Shown here: positions 10,650 through 20,225 of the stretch, piece after piece
Numbering within the stretch: position 1 is the first letter of the stretch
Layout: each line of letters opens with the position of its first letter
Origin: Loripinus fragilis
Lineage: Eukaryota; Mollusca; Bivalvia; Lucinida; Lucinidae
Assembly (NCBI GenBank): GCA_964019695.1
Contig: OZ026520.1
Location: 34,785,620 to 34,849,619 of the forward strand
Length of the DNA stretch: 64,000 bases
Direction of reading: 5' to 3'
Translations under genes and position numbers: made by a program
The notes under the pieces: generated by a model
What the model was told of the DNA's origin: nothing
The model's input: the letters and a program-made list of their open reading frames with translations, nothing else
Databases searched by the model: none

Positions 10650-11065
10650 AACTCCACTTATATAAATTCAAAAGAATTGTTGGAAAACCTCAAAGTGATC
10701 TATTCAAAAAAATCAAACGTTATATAAAGGTTATATTTAACGTCAGGCGACAGTCGGCATACCTGGTTTTAAACCCAATCACGGTTTATAGCTGTGGTCT
10801 CCTATTTAATTGCATGAAGATGGGTCAGGCCTCAGGGTTGGTGGCTGGTGCGTATCTGTACCTGACCCACCGTGGCTCATTTTGAGGTTTTCACTAGCTC
10901 AGACTATTTATATGTGAGTCGTGAACCCTTTTCTTTGTTTCATCATAGTGTGTTAATTCAATTAGAGTGTTTCTCCATGTTGATATATTGCAGTAGTTCG
11001 AAGACCTCTATGAGAGCTGATCGTTTTGGTACTTCAACAACAGCAGAATCAAAGCATAATTAGTA
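10650..11065 (+). pseudogene. Reverse-transcriptase C-terminal fragment
   Basis: Translation from about 10652 gives YKFKRIVGKP, then a stretch with KRYIK, then RQSAYLVLNPITVYS. This is the C-terminal end of the same reverse transcriptase seen at 18811-20225, and it is followed by that element's 3' region (tgagtcgtgaacccttttct, ctttgtttcatcatagtgtg). Frameshifts and stops break the frame. The copy begins directly after the pearl-like element and stops before the 3' end, where the text caacagcagaatc is reached. Confidence 0.75.
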
Positions 11066-12190
11066 ACTATTTAATATATGGTTAGAAATCATTTTTGATT
11101 GTGATATTGTCTTCCTGCGTTTTCGCATTTCTACAAGGCATCTACACAAGGAAAGGTGTTTTGACAGTATATTAGGAGTAAGCGACTTGTTATGGTTTTC
11201 CATATTTATTTAAAATGCTATGACAACATTCGCTGTCATTATGTATCATAAACCTTTGAAGACTGTAGACCTCTACAAACAGCGAAGACCCTGATGAACT
11301 GCTGCATAAGTCAGCAGTTCACCTGGGTCTGCTCTGTATGCTTAAGCGAATTTTATCTTCAGTATAATGTCTATAATGTCCGCTCAGACGAGAGGCAGTA
11401 TATGGAGATAGTATATGGAGATGGATGAATAGTATAGACCGCCAGTGCTGCAATTCAGTTTACCATTTTATGTCATTTATATGTTTACATAATCATTTTT
11501 GAGACCCGAACAGAGCGTTCCTAAACATTCATATGTCTCTATAATTGAAAGAGGGTCAAGGAGACTTACACAAATAATTCCTCCTAAAATTTTCACGAAC
11601 TGTCAATTCAACTGGCATTGAAAAAAATGTCCCTGCCAAACACTTTATCCATATATATAACATTTAACCCTGCAAACTGACTATTGCCTATTGGGACACC
11701 AACGTACATTATTGTTTGGTCATCATATTTTGGTCCAAGTATTAAAATTCAATGTCAGGTTCACTTATTTAAGCCAACTATATCAAAACACAGACAAGCT
11801 TCCAGGTAAATGGTACTGGTAAACCCTTTGTAATTTGATGTGGCGACTCAATAATGATGATCTGGTCACCGCTAAAGGGAATAACTCTTTCCATGCTGGT
11901 TACATTTCGCATGCTTATTTTGCTCAAGATGACTTCAATCGTCGAGTGAGTATTTCAGCGGAACAAATGCTTAAAAGGCAAGAAAAAAAAATAAATCATG
12001 GACAGCTTTAGAATTATATACACATCGAAGAAAAAAAATGATGTAAAGAATGTGCAGTTATGACAAACCTATAAGCTGTTTTTTGTTTAAGTTTTATTCT
12101 TTATGCCCCAGTCGACATTTTTTTAGTCATTTGGGGACGGTACAGCACTAAGAATAAAATGGCAGTGTCTACTAGTGTCGTTTGCTGATA
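11066..12190. other. Unassigned stretch with one hairpin
   Basis: No gene recognised. A hairpin at 11281-11335 pairs gaactgctg with cagcagttc and agaccc with gggtct; it may be a small fold-back relic. Otherwise ordinary A+T-rich sequence. Confidence 0.5.
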
Positions 12191-12192
12191 AC

Positions 12193-12235
12193 CTTTGCAA
12201 ACAGTTTATAGATCCAGACCAGGCCCGACTAATCA
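12193..12235 (-). mobile_element. Half copy of GTTTGCA hairpin family
   Basis: The text tttgcaaacagtttatagat, followed by ccagaccaggcc, matches one arm of the hairpins at 3632-3698 and 57141-57205. The reverse complement of the preceding bases contains the family's flank, 'cagcaaacgac' here. The second arm is lost. Confidence 0.55.
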
Positions 12236-12441
12236 CAATGACTATGATTACAAATAATATTAGTTTTTTATGTAAGCTCAACATCATTTCAGGCATGTCC
12301 CTTACACGTTTATAATATTCACTAGTATGAAAATTTGCTGATATAGATCAAATTATTTCTAATTCCCATCACTTCAATGCGGTCAGGTCTTTGATATGGC
12401 AGTTCACTGTCATATCTTTTCTCATTAGGAATATAAGCATG

Positions 12442-12442
12442 A

Positions 12443-12496
<54 letters not shown>
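12442..12496. repeat. (ATCT)n microsatellite
   Basis: About thirteen uninterrupted tatc/atct tetranucleotides. The lack of interruptions suggests an unstable, polymorphic locus. Confidence 0.97.
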
Positions 12497-12499
12497 GCC

Positions 12500-13232
12500 A
12501 TATACATATGAATTGTTTTTTTATATGTCACAACAACGATGAGTTGTATATATTTCCTGGTTCTATTCCGTTTGCAATATTGTGGCATACTGGGAGAATT
12601 TTAGATAAAAATGTTAACATAAACAAGAAATACAGTTATCGAATTACAATATATAAAAGTATTTTGACCCAAATATATGTATGTATGTATTTCTGGTATT
12701 ATTTACACTTTTTATCTTTATCATGAAAAATTCATAAGCAAAATTTCTAAATACATATTTTTATATCAGAAATGTGTACATTTGTGCGAAAATACTTCTA
12801 TATATTGTAGTCTAATAATTGTGGTTCATGTTCATGCAAATGTTTTTCTCTGAAGTTCAACCAGCGTGTCACAAGATTGCAAATGGTATAAAAACAGAAA
12901 GTTACTCAAAAAAGACTGATAAGCATGATGCCGATTGCTCAAAAGCTATAAGTTGGGACGTAATGTGATCTATGTGAGAAGTATAAATTGTTGACACAAC
13001 AATATGACCAAAGATATCCGTCTCCTTGATAAAATGACCATTTTTGTTTATACAGGAAAAAATCTTACACGTAAGACCTTTGGAAACCAGTATTCCCTTA
13101 ATAAAAATAAAGGCAAAACTATGAGAAAAGCAATCCTTTTCTGACAGTTATTTGGCATTGACAATACATTTTCACTATGAATTTCGTTATGTTAAGCTGT
13201 ATCTTAAAAAAACCTTGCCAGATTAATTAATG
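12500..13232. other. No gene recognised
   Basis: A+T-rich sequence without a convincing exon or repeat. Confidence 0.5.
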
Positions 13233-13234
13233 TA

Positions 13235-13875
13235 CAGGGTGTCCCAGAAAAAATGAAACCCGTTTTCAATTCATTATTTCTCTAAAACTATTCAACTGGC
13301 AAAAGAGTTTATATACCAGTTGTTTTTGTACAGTTGTAGACCACATTTGTGTAAAATTATAGCTTAATACTTTCTTAGATTTTGAGATATTACTGAAGGC
13401 ACCCTGTTTTCCTTTCCCCCAGAAATTGGACTATTGATGAAATACGTACATTTGAATAAAATGGCATTTTGTCTCATTTATTCATCATAAATTGTATCAC
13501 CAATGCTTATTAAAGCAAATACACTTTATAAAAAAAAGTTATATAAATCACATGTAAATGTCTCATTTTTAAGAAATTATAATAATTTTACTGAGACAAA
13601 CTTGGCAAACAGAGATACATTGGTCATCACAAAACAATAAATTAGCATCTATGTAAACGTGTGAAAATCCCATTTCTGGGGGGAAATGACAACAGGGTGC
13701 CTTCAGTTTTCATACATTATCTCAAAATATATAAAGCAATCGAGCTGAAATTTCACACATATGTATATGAATAATATACCTTAAAACTAGCATATATAAT
13801 TCATTTACGGGTTGAATAATTTTAGAGAAATAAGGAGTCGAAGATGGGTTTAGTTTTTTTTTCTGGGACACCCTA
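13235..13875. mobile_element. TA-flanked MITE with ~200-bp arms
   Basis: The left end CAGGGTGTCCCAGAAAAAA is mirrored at the right by ttttttctgggacacccta. TA stands at 13233-13234 and 13876-13877. The arms (about 13235-13440 and 13665-13875) stay alignable inward, through aaggcaccctgtt and a C-rich ccccagaaat block, with many substitutions. TA duplications and GGGTGTCCCA-type ends point to the Tc1/mariner superfamily. No transposase. Confidence 0.8.
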
Positions 13876-14029
13876 TAGTGAAAAACAGTAAAAATGCAAC
13901 ACGATGACAACCATGTAAAAAATCATAGTTTCTTAGCTTAGACATTCATGCTTTCACATTAAACAAAACCTTTTTCATAATCATTTAAACTCAGGTGGGA
14001 TTAACTCATCATTATGAATATTCTCGAAT

Positions 14030-14500
14030 GGTGAAATCTTAGTTCATACTTCAAAGTTACGTTCATGGCGTTTTTATTCATGACTTACACTTTACAGATT
14101 GCAGAATAACAAAGCGCAGTTCATAGCCCATTGGGCTCAAAACGGACAAGAAATGATACAACAGTAAATTTATGTTCATGATACAAAAAACACAACTCGC
14201 ATTATTTTGAAGCTCAGACTTCGACTTCACAGTTTAAAGTTTTTACTTAATAAGTTCATAGTTCAGATTTTATAATGAATTATTCACAGTTCCTAATTTA
14301 CAGTTTATACTTCACAGTGAACAGTTCTAAAATCACAATTTAAAGTTCACAGTTTTGGGGTCACATTTACAAGTCACTTTCATAGTTCATAAGTTCATGA
14401 TTTAAGGTTATAGAGAAGCCAAAGATCAGGAATCGACTTGCAACACAGAACTTTTTCAAAGTTCATAATTTACGCCTTACTGTTTACAGTTACGAGTCAA
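14030..14500. repeat. Cryptically simple AGTTCA-rich tract
   Basis: Words such as agttcata, agttcaca, cagtttata and cacagttc recur irregularly more than fifteen times in some 470 bases, without a fixed period. This looks like slippage-derived cryptic simplicity and not like a coding or regulatory array. Confidence 0.6.
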
Positions 14501-15241
14501 TACTTTGCATTTTATATATAACACTATATATTGATTTGAATATTCGTACATGGCTATTCATAAATTACAATTCATACACAGCATCCAGACTATATACTTT
14601 ACAGGTAAAAGCATTGAAGTACTATGGAACACCTGATATCGTGCTCTTAAAAATATATAATATTTGCGTAGTTTCATTTGGGCGTTTCTCAGTGTATTGT
14701 CCTTTAAAATTTTTTTAAATCTCATAGTAGCTACATGTACTTTTAAGGCAATAAATACTTTCTAATGTGAGCATACTCTTTCTTTTAAAAAATGTCCAAT
14801 TGGAGACGGGATTTCCTCTATGCTGAAGCATACTCTACCTTTCAAAACTAGTTTATTGATTACAGCTACCATCATACTATGGAATTGTGTCCGTTTGTTG
14901 CTTATTATGTATCTGAACTCTACCTGTATTTTGCAGTCTCATTTTTTGAGATTTTTGTATATACCACCAATAGCACCAAATAAATATGCCACCCAGAATA
15001 GTGATTTACAGTATACACTTTACTGCAGATTGCGACGCTTCAATTTTGAACTAATGTGCAGTGTTAAGTATGAAGTATGAACTGAACAAAATAAAATGTA
15101 ATATGTAAGCTATGAATTGTGACATAATAAGGACAGTCTTCACAGAAAATATCACTACTATATATGATTACTGTGCCATTATACTCTTACACTTAAGGGT
15201 ACTAGTTATATTAGCTTCTCTGTCATAAGTCTTATACTTTA
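14501..15241. other. Downstream flank of the Ginger-like gene
   Basis: A+T-rich sequence beyond the stop codon of the minus-strand gene. I looked for terminal inverted repeats starting TGT that would close a Ginger element and saw none I could defend. Confidence 0.4.
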
Positions 15242-17947
15242 TCACTGATTCAGGTTGAGACTAATTCTCAGTCTTAATTGATCGTACCAAGTGTCAAATG
15301 ACTCCACAATATCTGCAGGAATTTCAACCACGTCATTGTTGTTGAATGTCACATTACCCCTTCTTTCATTAGGACACACATGTGATAACCAGAAACGAAA
15401 TTGTTTCGAGTCAAGTCGATAGGTTTTGCCAGCCTCCATGTACAATGATTTATCGTCAAATATAGCCATGTCCTCTTCAGGTACACAAACAAATGATCCA
15501 TAAGCGCTGTTAAACTGTTTGTAACTGCTCCCTTTCGACTCCATATACATAAGAAACATGGCAACTCTGGCATTATTAAGGCAAACTGGAATAGTGCCCT
15601 CCTGCCTTACATCTCTGAAATGATTAATGGTGTTGTCATCCTCATTTGCGGATGTTTCGGTTATAATAGAATTTCTAATTTCTTCTTCTATTTCTGACAG
15701 ATCGTTGTTGTAACTTGAGTGATTCGCATCATTATGTGTGTTGATGGTAGGTATTGATAAAGGCTCTTGGTTATCTGATATCGACTCTGCAGTGAATTCT
15801 TGGTGAGAATGTTCTCCTTCAGGATCTGTTTGATAATCAATTCTCTGAAGTGGCTCCAAAGAAATATAATGACTCTCTGCTAAATGTCCTATGAGCACCA
15901 TGTCTCTTGCTGATTCTTCTGTTGACATGTCGATGCATGTACGATGAATGAACTGAGTTGCCCTATCACCAAGGCTCGATACAACCATTATTCCAACACC
16001 ATAAACATGACTGGCAGCAAACAGCATCAAATTGTCACCCCAAGCACCACTTTCCATGTTAACAAGATAAGATTCTTAGTTATTGCCTATCACAAAGTTT
16101 GACAAAGGTGTTTCATCTGTAGTTTGGGGATTTTCTCTCAGAAAATTTATACACGCTTTTCTTACATCTGAATGTGAGATCCTTCGATGGAGTATTTCAG
16201 ATAACTGGATGGACAGACAATGGAACATGCAATTGCCATCTGATGGTGTCGTGCCTCGCTCTATAAGTCCAAACTCCAGTGCATTTCTAATCAAATTATC
16301 GTAGTCTGAGCCTGAAGACAGCTTCTTTTTTTCCATTGTTTTCATTCGTAACAAAAAATTAAGATCTGAGGATGGTGATATTGTTGATAAATGAAATAAA
16401 CAAGGATTTTCTCCAACACAAAAGCAACACATTTGGCTCATTTTATTCTTACACATTTTATCGTAATTTTTAGTGCAACCTGAAATTTTACAGTTACACA
16501 TTGCTTTTCCTTTTTGTACTTGTTGTCGAAAGTTCTCTTCTTCTTTTGTGGTGGAGGTAATCTGGTTTACTTTAAACCATTCAGGCTTTCCTTCATTGAC
16601 TTTTACTTTATATTTGTGGTTAGTATGGTTGACTTCTATCACTGTCCCTCTACAGACTCTAGGTATGGTTAGGTTAGTAGAACCCCTTTTTAACCTATTA
16701 TCCTTTCGTTTCACTTGCACAATAACCTCATCCCCAACATCATACCTTGAAGGTGGATTCTTCCTAAGGTTCATTTTTATCATTCCTCTTGCTGCTTTAT
16801 CTGAATTACACTCTGCTTCCTTCCGTACTTTTTCCATTGATTTTAGATGGAAGATCAAATCATCAATATCTTCTGTATCATCATCTGAGCTACTGGGCCA
16901 TCTTAATGATGGGTCATTGTCATGTCTTTCTTCAACTTCACATTCATCGTCGCTGTTTAAATGATCTTTACCAAGAACTAAAATATCCTGATCGCTTCTC
17001 GACTTCCTACCATAAAATATTTCAAAAGGACTGAACGGTCCAAGTGCTTCGTGTTGCGCTTCATTGTATAGTTTTTGATATCTTGGCAGAAAATCTAGCC
17101 AGCAGAGGCCTTCTTCCAAATGTAGAAGGTCGTCTTGTAGCTTTTGTTTCCATGTTCGGTTTGATCTCTCTATTTTGCCCTGGGACTGAGGATGATACGC
17201 ACTAGAGTGTATAATTTTGATGTTAAGCGATCTGCAGAGCTTTTCAACCGCACCTTTAAATTCTCGTCCTTGATCAGATTGTACAAACTTGGGAGTTCCA
17301 AACTCTATGTAGATATCTCGCAATTTTATTGCAACTTCATCAGATGACTTGCTTTGCAACGCACGTAGCCAAACAAAACGGCTATAGAGATCCATTACGG
17401 ATAATACCCACTGAAATTTTTGATCATCAATTGTTATTGCAATGTTTCTTAAATCCACTAGGTCAATCTGATTTCGTATCATAACACTTGATGCTTTCAC
17501 AGGTCGAAGGGGTGCCATGTTTTTAAATGAAGGATATCTACGCTGTTGTGCAGGATCTCTGTTCAGTTCACATTGAATTCTTTGCTGACTGACACTGGCA
17601 AAGCTTGATATCAACCGTTTCTTAATCTTCTTCGCCCCTTCCCCTCTTGTTTGTCGTGATATCTTTCGAACCATTTCTGGGATTTCTGCCTTTCTAACAA
17701 CTAATTTAGAAGATGGTGTATGCACCAGTCTTAACTCTTTCAAACCAGACAATGGATTCTGGACATTCTGAATGCTGTAAGCGCCAGTTTTTAACTGTCT
17801 GTAAGCTTTTCTTTGATACGGCTTCCTATCTTTCTTTTTTATGTCTGACATTTTCAGTTTCCCTTGCAAAACCTCAAGAATCATGTCGTAAACATCATCA
17901 TCTAGCGGACCCGGTAGCCTCTTTCTTGTCTTTTTCCTCCAGTTGTC
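15242..17947 (-). pseudogene. Ginger-like integrase + OTU protease gene, one in-frame stop
   Basis: A DDE integrase core, a Cys-rich segment and an OTU cysteine-protease domain lie in one reading frame. Residue numbers count from the ATG at 18043. The core shows QIDLVDL (first Asp at 194 or 197), SDQGREF (Asp257) and GKIERSN (Glu292), a D-34-E spacing. A Cys-rich module follows at about 513-545, then the OTU motif SDGNCMF (Asp602, Cys605). A single TAA at about 16076 then interrupts the frame. Six codons later the same frame continues for 271 residues, including the OTU histidine in HYISLEPL. The first ~30 residues after the ATG at 18043 are probably intron, because a long pyrimidine tract and CAG end just before 17947. 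Known Ginger transposons are cut-and-paste elements related to Gypsy integrases, and from memory some carry OTU domains. A domesticated or readthrough gene is possible; one stop and no frameshift indicates recent decay. Confidence 0.75.
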
Positions 17948-17975
17948 CTGCAAAAAAAAAAAGAAAAAAAGGTTT
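17948..17975 (-). promoter_or_regulatory. Probable splice acceptor of the integrase gene
   Basis: On the minus strand a run of pyrimidines (17952-17970 as A/G on plus) ends in GCAG immediately before gacaactgg. The translated upstream residues are a meaningless run of Phe and Leu, while the downstream residues are charged and plausible. Both facts favour an intron boundary here, with an upstream exon at higher coordinates that I could not identify. Confidence 0.65.
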
Positions 17976-18145
17976 AAACAACTGATAAGCTGCAGTAAAA
18001 ACAACATTTGAGTCATAATTTCAAATGACAAGTTTTCAATCAAAACTAGACTTCAGTCGATGATACACCATCGCAAAAACCTGCCTTTGATCTAACCAAA
18101 GCATCTGCAAAGTTTGCAGTTTCATTGACAAGAAAGAACATTATT

Positions 18146-18805
18146 TCACCTTTTACCTTGACCTTAGGTCAAGGACAAACATGAAACATTGTCTAGTATC
18201 CTCTACATCATATTATCTATGTACCTGCAACGTTTGAAGTTGCTATGTCCAACGGTTTAGGAGGAAATGTATTTACAGGAAATATTTAATTTTACCTTGA
18301 CCAAGGGGAAAGTACACATGAAGCATTGCCCGCTACATCATGCGACATATGTACCTGCAAAGATTGAACTTGCTATGACCAATGGTTAAGGAGATGCATT
18401 TACAAGAAAATACATTTTTGACCTTGACCCAAAGGTAAAGGGGGTCAAGAGGGTCAAGGTCACACAAAATGTTGCCCAGTACCCTTAACATCATGTGACC
18501 TATGCATGTTGCTACATCCCATGGGTTAGGTGAAGATGCATTTACCACAAAAACATTATTTGACCTTGAACTTGCCCATTGCCCTCTACATCATGTATCC
18601 TCAGCAAAGAATTCAATGTGAACTGAACAGAGATCATGTGATCTATTCAGCTACAAAGTTTGAAGTTGCTACGTCTAACGGTTTAGGAGGAGATACATTT
18701 GCAAGAAACATGAAGGACAGATAGATGGACGGACAGATGGACGGACGACAGACCAACATTGGTACGAAATTAATATACCCTTCTCTTCTGAAGAAAAAGG
18801 TGGAT
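18146..18805 (-). mobile_element. Pearl-like element, minus strand
   Basis: Read on the minus strand, the sequence starts with a gaag-rich terminus, passes a tccg/tcca microsatellite (plus-strand 18715-18755), then shows about four degenerate units of ~110-150 bases. These contain versions of 'gtacctgcaaagtttgaagt', 'tgctatgtccaacggttta' and 'gaccttgacc'. It has the same architecture as the elements at 8921, 30345 and 36215, but an unrelated core sequence. Confidence 0.65.
18601..18635 (+). repeat. 35-bp inverted copy of integrase coding sequence
   Basis: These 35 bases are identical to the reverse complement of 17554-17588, inside the integrase ORF. They encode the same peptide on the plus strand (QQRIQCELNRD) as the integrase does on the minus strand. 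Similarity stops abruptly on both sides. The patch sits in the pearl-like array, 1 kb from its source. Confidence 0.95.
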
Positions 18806-18810
18806 ATAAA

Positions 18811-20225
18811 TAGTGAGTATGATCAAGATAAAACACAATCATAAACTGCAGACAAACCAAGGCGCTGTGAGGTAGAGTCGCACACCAATCACGAGACATC
18901 AGGAAGACAAACTAAGCAAAGCAATCAGCTCTCTCTTCCCAATCAAGATGATTGCAGAACTTGAATGGAAATGAAGTAGCGTACAGCGAACATAGATTAA
19001 TTTCATACTCCTACAATGAGAGTTACAAAAAATAAACAACAGATTAACAACAACAGAACCAGCGCCTTAGAATGGACAACAGCCTAAGCCGACGGGGGGG
19101 GGGGGGGGGGGGGGCTTAGATGCATTTTACAGGTACCAAATCTTCGCCCTAGATTCTACTGTTGTTGAAGTATAATAAATGTTCAGAAGCCTTCAAACAA
19201 TTGCCGTGAATCAACATCGAGAAACACTCTCGTCAAACTAACACACTATGATGAAACAAAGAAAAGGGCTCACAACACACAGATAATCAGAGCTTAAGAA
19301 AACCTCAACTTGAGCCATGATGGACCCAGCTACAGATAAAGATTGGGCACCAATCCACCAATTAAAGCTTCACATCAGAGCCCTCAATAGAGTCTGAGGC
19401 CTGACACACCGTCGTGCAATTAAAGAGGAAACCATAGCTATACACCACAATTTGGTTTAAAACCAGGCATGCAGACTGTCACATGACATCAAAGTTATAT
19501 CCAACCTTTATATAACGCTTTATAATCCTCTTGAATTGATCACCCAAATTAGGTATTCCAACGATTCTTTTGAATTTATAAACTAATTCACCATAAAATA
19601 TAGGTTCTGATATGCTTTGTTGCTGTTGATTTTTTGACCCATTATTTAAAAATTACTTTTGAGTGTCTACAGTAGAATTTAGAAAATGCTTTTCGAATTT
19701 TATGATGTCTATAGCCTTGTTTTAATAACTTGGCAATTAAAAATAAGTTTCTGTCGTTGAAGTCATCAACATTAGAATAAACTCTTGCAAAGCCAATAAA
19801 CTGAGAAATATATACACCCTAGGAAGAGGAGCGAGGAACATTTCCCTCAAGAAATGGTAAATTTACTATTTCAAAATTAAAATCATCCCGTTTATCCTAA
19901 ATGGACAATTCAAGTCCAAAAATTGCAATTCAGTATCAGAAGGAATCGCCTTATTTAATTGTAGTTCAGTAGGATATATCCGACCTACCATTTGTTCAAA
20001 ATAGGGATTAACAATATTAAATAAGTCATCTAAATATCCGGAGGTGAAGTTAAAAGCTTCAATAATATCAGTTTGATTATTGTCCAACAGAGACAACATG
20101 AAGTATCTCATATCAAAACAAAAAACAAATCTGCAACAAGAGGAGCACAATTAGTACTCATTGGAATACCTACAATTTGTGTATATAATTTCGAGCCAAA
20201 TCTTACAAACTGTTTGATCACTTAT
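18811..20225 (-). pseudogene. Reverse-transcriptase retroelement remnant (YLDD box)
   Basis: On the minus strand the remnant runs from about 20150 (5' truncated) to its 3' end near 18811. The first 94 codons are open and include GYLDDLFNI, the catalytic box of a reverse transcriptase, followed by NPYFEQMVG and TELQLNKA. Further on, in broken frames, come YISQFIGFARV, LLKQGYRHHKIRKAFSKFY, VYKFKRIVG and QSACLVLN. A ~500-bp 3' non-coding part ends the copy, with a G/C homopolymer at 19097-19115. I recall this protein type as a repeated hypothetical reverse transcriptase of marine invertebrates, but I cannot fix its clade (Penelope-like is one option). Fragments of the same element occur at 6497, 10650, 23828 and 38505, all 5' truncated. 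Confidence 0.7.

Noticed and set aside
15060..18200. Terminal inverted repeats around the integrase-OTU gene
   Set aside because: I searched both flanks by eye for TGT-type inverted ends and found none that would stand up.
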